Source: JBCBKZ01 sp039026975 (GTDB lineage: Bacteria > Bacteroidota > Bacteroidia > J057). Taken from it: a stretch of DNA of 6,304 nt. The notes beneath the pieces are model-generated. The model saw nothing but the letters and a program-made list of their open reading frames with translations. It was not told the DNA's origin and made no database searches. How positions within the stretch are numbered: position 1 is the stretch's first letter; each line of letters starts with the position of its first letter. Location of the stretch: positions 1 to 6,304 of the forward strand of contig JBCCLI010000384.1 of NCBI GenBank assembly GCA_039026975.1. Reading direction: 5' to 3'. This document shows, one piece after another, positions 1-6,304 of this stretch. Made by a program: the position numbers and the translations under genes.

Positions 1-891
1 AGGGAAACTACTGACTATGTTTCCTGCCCCACATCCGAATATGACAGCCTTGTACTGTAGGGTGAAACTTTCTCCATTTTCGAAGAGGGAGTTGCCATCT
101 CCTATTTGTGTAATGGCAGTCTCGTTTATAAGGACTTTCACTGTATCACCCCTGCCGTTTGTGGATAGTTGTCCTGCTGGAATAGCGTAATTAGTAGTGG
201 TAGGATTTATGATGAAGTCAAAGAAATCCAGGTCACCCGGACCAATATTCTCCCCAAAATAGAAGGAACTCCTTGCCCCAAAGTTTCCATTAGTAATGGT
301 TATTTCTCTTGTAACAGTATCTCCTACTTCAGCTATGTTAGGGGTAGTTTGTACGTCTGATACTCCAAGTGTGGCGTACTGTAGGCTGTAGGCATTAGAG
401 ATTTCATCTGATGCTACTTGAGAGCCTTCTGAAAATACTTTAGCTGTGTCTACTAGTTGACCTCCACTCAGCTGCGTATTATAGGCTTCACAGCTGGCCG
501 TTCTGTCCATGAGAAAAGATACGGGGCCTGTAGCATCAGTAAGGGTAAATACGGGGACGCGTGGGTCAGTAACATCTTCATTTACGAGGGTAGCTCCTCC
601 AGAAAATACTGCTGTGCCCGGAATATATGATACGCCATTAGCTAAATGGATGCGCATGTTTACATCCGTAAGTGTATCAGTTGGGGAATAGTTCCCTGTT
701 AGGGTGGCTCTTTCTCCACAGACAGGCATATCATTCTGAGCAGAGAAATTATTCCAGATGATGTTGCCAGAACTGTTTAACACAGCTAGGACTGCAGCCA
801 GGATTATGGTTCCAGCGCCTATTCCTATTTTTTGCTTGGTACTTAGGTGAGTAGCGGCCTCAGATATGAGATTAGGTCCTTGTCTAGGCAT
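1..891 (-). CDS. Exported Ig-like/DUF11-type surface protein, N-terminal 297 residues (C-terminus beyond left edge)
   Basis: The minus-strand frame opens with ATG at 891-889 and stays open to base 1, giving 297 codons with no stop, so the gene is cut by the window edge. An in-frame TGA lies at 897-895 and there is no other Met before residue 62, so the start is well fixed. No Shine-Dalgarno is visible, as is normal in Bacteroidota. Residues 1-21 form an unusually long polar leader (MPRQGPNLIS...), followed by a hydrophobic segment at about 22-38 (IGIGAGTIILAAVLAVL). This is a Sec signal or an uncleaved anchor; no clean AxA cleavage site is seen. The rest is rich in Thr, Gly, Asn and Val with alternating beta-strand patterns. 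Two modules can be guessed, about 58-175 and 178-297. Phrases such as NGVSYIPGTA and GDTVTREITITN resemble DUF11/Ig-like adhesin repeats. Cysteines in VCGER, ASCEAY and FGCGAG could form disulfides. Family knowledge suggests a long surface protein, perhaps with a C-terminal T9SS or gliding-type sorting domain outside the window; that part is inference. Exact function is unknown. Confidence 0.85.
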   Translation of the reverse strand, partial: MPRQGPNLISEAATHLSTKQKIGIGAGTIILAAVLAVLNSSGNIIWNNFSAQNDMPVCGERATLTGNYSPTDTLTDVNMRIHLANGVSYIPGTAVFSGGATLVNEDVTDPRVPVFTLTDATGPVSFLMDRTASCEAYNTQLSGGQLVDTAKVFSEGSQVASDEISNAYSLQYATLGVSDVQTTPNIAEVGDTVTREITITNGNFGARSSFYFGENIGPGDLDFFDFIINPTTTNYAIPAGQLSTNGRGDTVKVLINETAITQIGDGNSLFENGESFTLQYKAVIFGCGAGNIVSSFP

Positions 892-1011
892 GGTTCAGTT
901 GTATGGATAATAAGCCTATCAATTAAGTTTGAGATCACTCTATTTTTCATGTGTAGTGAATGTTGATCTTACGCTTGTAAGGTCATAGCCTAGAAGGGAT
1001 AAATGAAGGAT

Positions 1012-1046
1012 AAAAAAACCAGGAAGCACATAGGTGTGCGCCCTGG
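1012..1046 (-). terminator. Rho-independent terminator of the large dehydrogenase-cytochrome gene
   Basis: Read on the minus strand, a 28-base hairpin (1046-1019) has an outer stem CCAGG/CCTGG, a G-T wobble and one mismatch, an inner stem GCACA/TGTGC and a CCTA loop. Seven Ts follow (1018-1012). It begins 26 bases after the TAG stop of the upstream gene. The plus-strand side lacks a T run, so it works only in the minus direction. It separates the large gene from the surface-protein gene that starts at 891. The remaining intergenic DNA (892-1011) holds no clear TAnnTTTG promoter box. Confidence 0.9.
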
Positions 1047-1072
1047 CGAATGGTAGTATTATGTTGTAAGTG

Positions 1073-4000
1073 CTATTGCTTAATAATTTTTCTGCTTTCT
1101 CGTGTTCCTTTACCTTCCAGAATCAGTAAATATACCCCTGTAGGTAAGGGTTCCAGGTCCAGAGTAATACGTGACTTTACTTGAGAAAGCATAACTTCTT
1201 TTCCTTGAATATCCAGTAAACGGAGAGATACGGGTTGAGCTTCTGTGGCGGGCACACTTATGGTTAATAAATCTTTTACAGGATTAGGATATACTTCCCA
1301 GTCTGTTACATCCTGAGGAACTATTGGGACTTCCGTAAAGTGATTTCCCCCTGGTGCAAACTCTTCTGGAGAAGTAGAAAGATAGGCGATAGACATGGGC
1401 CTTTCTATTACACCATTCGGTAGCTGCCATCCTACGGACATGTGATCCCCCCCTACTACCTCTTTCATGACAGCTTCTATATAGTATTTTCTTCCGCTTT
1501 CAAGATATATGGTATCGGAAACCTGCTGGGGGTACTTATCCCATTCTCTAGGGAAGGTCCATCCAATTACGTGGGCAATTCTCTGTTTATTTTCAGGAGT
1601 ATTATCCGTGCTTAGGTAGAGTTCTCCATTATCATCACTGGCTATCCAGAAGATATATTTCCCTGAGACAGGTGGACATAAGTATCCACGAATTCTGGTT
1701 CCATAATAATCCCCAGTATCTGTTTTAGATTCAAACTGGGTAGTTTCCCATATGTCATCTGGTGCTTTATCAAAGGGGATAGAGGATATGTCAAACTCAT
1801 CATTTAGGTTCCACCAAATTTCCTGGGTTAGTGAGCCTCCTTCACAAATAAATACCGGATCAGGATCACCGGATGCTAATTCCTGAATTTTGGTTTCTGA
1901 AATACCGTAGTTAAAAACCCGCAGGTCATCCAGGTAAAACCCATTTGTGTAGCCAGTAAGGCTAAAGCTTAAGCTGTTATTAGCTTTATTTACCTCTATA
2001 CTCCAATTATTAGGGAGGCTGATGGCAGTAGTATTTTGGAAGTAGGTAAATGTTTTACTAGTGAATCGTATGCTAATATGTTCCCATTCAGTAGGAGTAA
2101 TATCTGGTATGCCCTGATAGGATATCTCTTCCCTGGAAGGAGATGGTTTTCTATCTCTAAGGTTTCGCTTAGGTATGGTGGTAGAAGATCTGCCACTTAA
2201 GGCCTTTCTTCTCGTTTTTTCGAGGGGTTTTATCCAGAAGGAGAGACTGTAATCTGAAGAGTCTAGGCTGATAGGAATTTCTGATGAGCCTTTTACTGTA
2301 AAGGAAGCATCACTTCCCTCGAGAATAAAGGCATCTTTTAATTTACCTTCCGCTTTTCTGTGTACTAACGCTTGAAACTTAATCTCATCTGTAAAAGAGC
2401 CGGCACGGTCCATGATATTTCCGTCATTAAATGACCAGTAGGCTACTACGCCCGCAGGCCCACCTGGGCCTGGAGAAGGCTTTTCTGTAGTATCGGTATT
2501 GTCTTGTGTTTCCAGCTTGGTAATCCAGTCCCCTAGTAAGCTTACAAATGAACTATCCATTACGCTACTTCCTAGTGGCGGCATTTTTAGTTCTTCCCTG
2601 CTACTCGTTCTTAGCCATATTTGGGAAGATTCTGGTTTGCCAGACTCAATAACTACTGCACCTTCCGGAGAGGAATTACTTTGGGTAGGGAGCCCTACCA
2701 GATCTTGCAGGGGCCTATTATACCTAAGATCCAGGGCACTAAACTGACCGTTAGGTCTATGGCAGTAGGAGCAGTTCACATTTAAATACATACTTAAGCG
2801 CTCTGCCGTATCTATGGTAGCATCTGTCAGTGGGTGCCATTTAGAAAGATTGTCTATCTGATTTTCATTTAACGGGTTGGTGAACATACCCAGAAAGTTA
2901 AGGGCTCGGAGTTGGTTATCTTCTATTCCTGAATTAGGATACTGGATAGCCTTATTTAGCTGAGGGGTATTAAAACCCAGTACATATCCTGCCTGACTAT
3001 TATGGCAGGTAAGGCAGGCACCCCTGGAAGGATACTCCCAGGTTTGTACCCAGGGTTGACCATCTTCTCCGGTTATGAGAAAATCCTGAGTTACTTTATC
3101 TGTAAGGAGGATGGCATCAGTTCCTGCCTGGTTCCATTTATAAGTAAAGCCTTTGACGGTTTGGTCTGGGCCTACCACCATAAAGCGTGTTTCCAGTTTT
3201 TGGGTTAAGGAGGGATTACGCTTATCTATGGGTAGCTCAAAGTGCTTAATGAAAACGGTTCCTTCGGGGAATACCCAGCCATCATCCCCATTATTAACTA
3301 TTCTCTCTGTAGCGGCGTTATGTGTACCATTATTAGGGATGGCTACCCATCTGTTCTTTTCTGCTCTGTCTGACCAGAAAGGGATATTCACGTCATAAGG
3401 GATGAATCCTGAGATAGGTTCCATGGTATCAAAGTCTTTAAAAATACCAGTAGCGGCTAAGCTTTGAGGGGCATTTATTTCCCAATCCTGCGCCTGCTGT
3501 AGCTTAAAAACCTTACCCCCATCCTTATTAGTTCCAAATAATTTCAGCACGTAGATTTCTCCATTTTGGTCAGTCCCAAAGGCAGAAATCCCTGATTTAT
3601 CACCTTCCCCACCTGCAGGTACTTCAGTAAGTGTAGTTATCTCAGGTACTACCCCTGCTCCATAGGTCATGGACCATACCTTTCTGTTCACATGGTCTCC
3701 GAAAATATATTTACCCTGTAAACTGGTAAATTTACTACCCCGGTAAACAAATCCTCCTATAACACAAGTTCCGATAGATCTGTCATACTGATATAGAGGA
3801 CCGTGCTCTTGCCCGAGGAGGTTTTCTGGTTTTTCAGCAAAATCAGACTCCAAAAAACCCTCTCTGAAGGGCCACTGGAGGTTATCTCCCTTTCTGATGA
3901 TATTTACCTCTTCTCTTTTTCCCTGTCCCACATCTCCTATCCAAATTAATTCCTCTACCGGATCATAGGTCATTCTAAATGGACTTCTCAATCCTATGGC

Positions 4001-4915
4001 ATAAAATTCCTCTAAATTACTGCTGTCCGGGGATTGCCAGGGGTTATCATTAGGAATATAGTACTCCTGGGTAGAACTCACTGGCCAGTCAAAAGGAATT
4101 TTAACATCTTGGGGCTGCCTTCTAATAGGATGGCTCCTTGTAGGATCTTTGTCTACATCTATCCGTAATACACCACTGAATAATGACTGATCAATCTTCT
4201 GCGCTGAATTAAACCCATCTCTTGAGCCTCCTTCATCTCCAATGGAGATATATAAAAAGCCATCCTTTCCGAAAAACATTCCGCCTCCGTCATGCCAGTC
4301 ATGTCTATCCATGATATTCATAAGCCTGAGCTCCGAGTCTGGATCAGCCGTTTGCGTGACATCATCATAAGTAAACCTAGAAACGCGAATATACCCCTGT
4401 GGCCCTGTATAGTCAGTTTTAGTAAAAGGTAGATGCCTGTATAGGACATAGATATATCCTTTAGAAGGAGAATCAGCATTACTGAATTCTGGATGAAGAG
4501 CTAAGCCTAGCAGACCTGCATCCTCTCTGGCATCTACTAAATCAGTGATGTCCATTACTACATCTTTTTCAGTAACGGCTGGACTATTATCTACAGACCA
4601 GATGAAGCCCGTTTTTCCGAGTATCCATAGTTTATTAGTACCCTCAAGCTGAAAGATTTGGACTGGGTCTATGAAGGTAAGATTAGGGAAGGCGTCCACT
4701 ACCTCCCAGGATGAAGCGGGAGTTTGGGTTAACTGAAAGGCACCATCTGCATAAGCCTGGATAGGCCGTGCCTCAGGGATACCGTAGTCCAGTGGCCTGA
4801 CAAATGCCAGGAATAATGTACATACGATAAAAGTAAGAGCAGTCATCTGCCAATATTTAGCGTGTAAGAATGGCAGAATTTTGTTGAGTGAGTAACCTAT
4901 TGAAAAAAACCGCAT
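1073..4915 (-). CDS. Secreted PQQ-dehydrogenase-type propeller fused to diheme cytochrome c, LamG, PA14 and T9SS sorting domain
   Basis: This 1280-residue protein is probably a cell-surface oxidoreductase. Residues 1-23 are a polar leader and about 24-39 are hydrophobic (export signal); Met24 is a possible shorter start. Residues about 65-475 match the glucose/sorbosone dehydrogenase beta-propeller: GLLGLALHPEF (134-144), HDGGGMFFGKDG (208-219) with His208 as the likely catalytic base, GLRSPFRM (308-315) and IGDVGQGKREEVN (326-338). Residues about 476-800 match the SO2930-type diheme cytochrome family, with heme motifs CLTCH (634-638) and CSYCH (715-719) and a candidate distal Met778 in KMPPLG. 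A Pro/Gly/Thr linker (805-822) leads to a LamG/concanavalin-like domain (about 823-1015). A PA14 domain follows (about 1024-1180) with an Asp-Asp pair at 1094-1095, as in carbohydrate-binding PA14 lectins. A type A T9SS sorting domain ends the protein (about 1206-1280: WEVYPNPVKD, LPTGVYLL, ending RKIIKQ). Known: these sorting domains direct export across the outer membrane. Inferred: it binds glycan, oxidises a sugar or alcohol and passes electrons to its hemes. Substrate and PQQ use are unproven. An in-frame TAA lies upstream of the start. Confidence 0.93.
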   Translation of the reverse strand: MRFFSIGYSLNKILPFLHAKYWQMTALTFIVCTLFLAFVRPLDYGIPEARPIQAYADGAFQLTQTPASSWEVVDAFPNLTFIDPVQIFQLEGTNKLWILGKTGFIWSVDNSPAVTEKDVVMDITDLVDAREDAGLLGLALHPEFSNADSPSKGYIYVLYRHLPFTKTDYTGPQGYIRVSRFTYDDVTQTADPDSELRLMNIMDRHDWHDGGGMFFGKDGFLYISIGDEGGSRDGFNSAQKIDQSLFSGVLRIDVDKDPTRSHPIRRQPQDVKIPFDWPVSSTQEYYIPNDNPWQSPDSSNLEEFYAIGLRSPFRMTYDPVEELIWIGDVGQGKREEVNIIRKGDNLQWPFREGFLESDFAEKPENLLGQEHGPLYQYDRSIGTCVIGGFVYRGSKFTSLQGKYIFGDHVNRKVWSMTYGAGVVPEITTLTEVPAGGEGDKSGISAFGTDQNGEIYVLKLFGTNKDGGKVFKLQQAQDWEINAPQSLAATGIFKDFDTMEPISGFIPYDVNIPFWSDRAEKNRWVAIPNNGTHNAATERIVNNGDDGWVFPEGTVFIKHFELPIDKRNPSLTQKLETRFMVVGPDQTVKGFTYKWNQAGTDAILLTDKVTQDFLITGEDGQPWVQTWEYPSRGACLTCHNSQAGYVLGFNTPQLNKAIQYPNSGIEDNQLRALNFLGMFTNPLNENQIDNLSKWHPLTDATIDTAERLSMYLNVNCSYCHRPNGQFSALDLRYNRPLQDLVGLPTQSNSSPEGAVVIESGKPESSQIWLRTSSREELKMPPLGSSVMDSSFVSLLGDWITKLETQDNTDTTEKPSPGPGGPAGVVAYWSFNDGNIMDRAGSFTDEIKFQALVHRKAEGKLKDAFILEGSDASFTVKGSSEIPISLDSSDYSLSFWIKPLEKTRRKALSGRSSTTIPKRNLRDRKPSPSREEISYQGIPDITPTEWEHISIRFTSKTFTYFQNTTAISLPNNWSIEVNKANNSLSFSLTGYTNGFYLDDLRVFNYGISETKIQELASGDPDPVFICEGGSLTQEIWWNLNDEFDISSIPFDKAPDDIWETTQFESKTDTGDYYGTRIRGYLCPPVSGKYIFWIASDDNGELYLSTDNTPENKQRIAHVIGWTFPREWDKYPQQVSDTIYLESGRKYYIEAVMKEVVGGDHMSVGWQLPNGVIERPMSIAYLSTSPEEFAPGGNHFTEVPIVPQDVTDWEVYPNPVKDLLTISVPATEAQPVSLRLLDIQGKEVMLSQVKSRITLDLEPLPTGVYLLILEGKGTRESRKIIKQ

Positions 4916-4974
4916 GACCCCGTTTAAATTTGGGCGTAAGGGTATTTACTGGAGTAGTAGTTTGCTATTCACCG

Positions 4975-4982
4975 CAAACCTA
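4975..4982 (-). promoter_or_regulatory. Candidate Bacteroidota -7 promoter box for the large gene
   Basis: The minus strand reads TAGGTTTG, a perfect match to the Bacteroidota sigma-A -7 consensus TAnnTTTG. It lies 59 bases upstream of the ATG at 4915, which would give a 5' leader of roughly 50 bases. It is the only such match on this strand in the 235-bp gap. The -33 region, about 19-23 bases upstream, is T-rich (CTTTTATA) but lacks the preferred TTG, so the promoter may be weak or activator-dependent. No Shine-Dalgarno is seen before the ATG. Confidence 0.5.
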
Positions 4983-5022
4983 AAATGGACATGTAGGTAT
5001 AAAAGTTATAAAGTTGGAAGTT

Positions 5023-5069
5023 ACGTAATTTAGTTTTTGTTTTGGGGGGAGGCTCTCTAAAACGTAATT
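5023..5069. repeat. Pair of 8-bp direct repeats ACGTAATT upstream of the candidate promoter
   Basis: ACGTAATT occurs at 5023-5030 and again at 5062-5069, 39 bp apart, which is close to four helical turns. The first copy sits inside the palindrome TTACGTAA (5021-5028). Both lie upstream of the -7 box at 4975-4982, where an activator could bind. Short words of this kind can recur by chance in AT-rich DNA, so this is only a candidate site. The gap also holds G-runs on the plus strand (5044-5049, 5075-5078, 5083-5087). I see no small gene and no clear terminator for the upstream gene in this gap. Confidence 0.25.
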
Positions 5070-5150
5070 AACGAGGGGTGAAGGGGGCCTGTTTTTTGTT
5101 GAATGGTAATTTAATTTATTCTTTTGTAAGTTCTGGGTATTAGCTATCTT

Positions 5151-6304
5151 TCAAATGAAGGCCCTTAGGCAATCTAACAACTTCTGAAAGTGGCCTTCAT
5201 GATTATAGACATGTGGTGCTATCCTGAGAAAATTTCCTCTTATAGAAATAAATATTTCCTGTTCTCTGAGGGAGGCTTTTAGGGCTTTAAGGTTTGTATC
5301 TGCAGGTAATCTTACCCCAAATAGGTGAGAAGCTCTATCAGTAGCATGTTCCACCCATATCCCCTCTTGCTGGACTTCCTGAATGAAGGAAGCGGAGACT
5401 TTCCTACAGTATTGCTGGATAGCATGTGGCCCTGTTTCATTGATCATATTGATAGACGCTGTCAGCATAGGAGTCAGGAAGAAATTAGTAGATTCTCCTA
5501 CTTCATACCTGGCGGCAAAATCCTTATACTGTGGCTGGTAGTTTACAAGTCCTGCAAAATCCTCACTTCCTTTTCTGTTTTTCCAGTTTTCCTCTATAGG
5601 TGCTCCCTCATCGAATGCTCTTCCAAAGTATCCTACGCCTATGCTGTAAGGACCTAACAGCCATTTATAGCCTGCACATATTAATGCATCGGGTTGTAGG
5701 CTACTTACATCCATAGGCATAACCCCTACAGACTGGGTGCCATCTATTATCAGTAGGGCCTCATGAGCTAATGTCTTTCTTCTGATAGCGGCTAAGTCGA
5801 ATATAGTGCCGTCTGCCCAGTGAATATTCCCTATGCATACTAAAGCTGTCCGTCCACTGATAGCTTCCAGAATGGCCTGATTCCAGGCCTTTCCCCTTTC
5901 CGTTTCAGAGTCAGGTGGAGATACATAGCGAATAGTAGCACCAGATTCTCGTGCGAGCTTTTGCCACGGGTAGACATTAGAAGGAAACTGCTCGGCAGCT
6001 AGCAGGATTTCATCCCCTGCTGATAAGCTTATGTTATTAGCTACCTGGGCCATTCCGTAGGAAACGGAGGGGAGAATGGCAATTCTCTCAGGTTTCTCAC
6101 AGTTTATGAGCGTTGAAAATTCTTGTCGGAGCTGTGCAGGAATAGTAAAGAAGTCTTCATCCGTGACCTCGTAAGGGAGCCTTTTAAGCCTAAAAGATTG
6201 GATACCTACCTGTTCTACCCGCCTGGGAATGGGAGATTTAGAGGCACAGTTTAGGTAGGTGATATGCGGTGGAAGGTCAAATTCGCTTGAGAGTGAGGAG
6301 ATTA
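5151..6304 (-). CDS. Aminotransferase class V-fold PLP-dependent enzyme, 5' end beyond the right edge
   Basis: The frame is open from the right edge to TGA at 5153-5151, giving 383 visible residues. The Met at 6053 is internal: 83 conserved residues precede it, including FDLPPHITYLNCASKSP, the usual N-terminal strand of this family, so only about 5-15 residues should be missing. Visible residue numbers: SVSYGMAQVANN (PLP phosphate loop, near 79-90), NIHWADGT (near 159-166), Asp187 in IIDGTQSVG (expected to bind the PLP ring nitrogen), Lys213 in AGYKWLLGP (expected Schiff-base lysine, codon 5666-5664) and Arg360 in LRIAPHVYN (matches the substrate-carboxylate Arg of SufS-like enzymes). A PIEENWKNRKGSEDF stretch is typical of one uncharacterised branch of the family. 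The Cys-bearing loop of SufS/CsdA desulfurases is missing: the protein goes straight from SIRGNF to LRIAPH. A cysteine desulfurase is therefore unlikely, and the reaction (aminotransferase, lyase or epimerase type) cannot be named. It is cytosolic, with no signal peptide seen. The next gene starts 235 bp downstream, so an operon is not indicated. Confidence 0.9.
   Translation of the reverse strand, partial: ISSLSSEFDLPPHITYLNCASKSPIPRRVEQVGIQSFRLKRLPYEVTDEDFFTIPAQLRQEFSTLINCEKPERIAILPSVSYGMAQVANNISLSAGDEILLAAEQFPSNVYPWQKLARESGATIRYVSPPDSETERGKAWNQAILEAISGRTALVCIGNIHWADGTIFDLAAIRRKTLAHEALLIIDGTQSVGVMPMDVSSLQPDALICAGYKWLLGPYSIGVGYFGRAFDEGAPIEENWKNRKGSEDFAGLVNYQPQYKDFAARYEVGESTNFFLTPMLTASINMINETGPHAIQQYCRKVSASFIQEVQQEGIWVEHATDRASHLFGVRLPADTNLKALKASLREQEIFISIRGNFLRIAPHVYNHEGHFQKLLDCLRAFI

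Noticed and set aside
169..691. Plus-strand open frames at 169-360 and 509-691
   Set aside because: They lie antisense within the continuous minus-strand surface-protein frame and show no recognisable domain or start signal.
968..981. Small inverted repeat CTTAC-GCTT-GTAAG in the gap before the surface-protein gene
   Set aside because: The stem is only 5 bp, with no T run and no adjacent promoter box; it is likely chance.
1996..3398. Minus-strand frame 1996-2196 and plus-strand frames 2499-2747, 3002-3208 and 3153-3398
   Set aside because: All overlap the 1280-residue gene in other frames, with no domain signal, so they are shadows. The 1996-2196 frame was used only to consider a possible frameshift in the LamG domain.
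5044..5087. Possible G-quadruplex from plus-strand G-runs
   Set aside because: Only three runs of four or more Gs are present, and a 25-base loop separates the first two, so a stable quadruplex is unlikely.
5101..5150. Possible terminator after the PLP enzyme gene
   Set aside because: The AT-rich near-palindrome around 5101-5121 pairs only at its ends, and no GC stem with a following T run is present on the minus strand.
5325..5657. Plus-strand frame of 110 codons opposite the PLP enzyme
   Set aside because: It is antisense to conserved PLP-enzyme sequence, with no independent evidence of coding.
6051..6053. ATG at 6053 as the start of the PLP enzyme
   Set aside because: Upstream in-frame codons to 6302 encode conserved family sequence (TYLNCASKSP and the loop SVSYG), so this Met is internal.
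1..6304. Defence system, mobile element, CRISPR, tRNA or riboswitch
   Set aside because: No repeats with spacers, transposase or phage motifs, tRNA-like folds or long structured leaders were seen on either strand.

Overview
The window looks like a chromosomal segment from a free-living Bacteroidota, probably of Cytophagales/Flammeovirgaceae type. The reasons are a C-terminal type IX secretion (Por) sorting domain on the large protein, no clear Shine-Dalgarno in front of either visible start, a perfect Bacteroidota -7 box (TAnnTTTG) upstream of the large gene, and moderately AT-rich DNA by eye. The genus-level guess is inference.

Three genes are visible, all on the minus strand, in this transcription order: (1) 6304-5151, a fold-type I PLP enzyme of the aminotransferase class V family, missing only a short piece of its N-terminus beyond the right edge; (2) 4915-1073, a 1280-residue secreted multidomain protein; (3) 891-1, the first 297 residues of an exported beta-rich surface protein that runs off the left edge. 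The gene 1-gene 2 gap is 235 bp and carries a candidate promoter. The gene 2-gene 3 gap is 181 bp and carries a strong intrinsic terminator just after gene 2. The genes are therefore probably separate transcription units rather than an operon.

The centrepiece is gene 2. In order it has an N-terminal export segment, a glucose/sorbosone-dehydrogenase (PQQ-dependent sugar dehydrogenase type) beta-propeller, an SO2930-type diheme cytochrome c module with two CXXCH motifs, a LamG/concanavalin-like domain, a PA14 domain and a type A T9SS sorting domain. This suggests a cell-surface oxidoreductase that binds glycan, oxidises a sugar or alcohol and passes electrons to its own hemes. The domain assignments come from recognisable motifs; the combined function is inference. 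Gene 3 resembles the large Ig-like/DUF11-type surface proteins common in this phylum. Gene 1 is a metabolic PLP enzyme with no evident link to the other two.

I see no mobile element, CRISPR array, tRNA, rRNA, phage gene or defence system. I did not find a wholly new system. The most interesting items are the domain fusion of gene 2, the odd basic stretch inside its LamG domain, and the changes in its propeller near the expected PQQ site.
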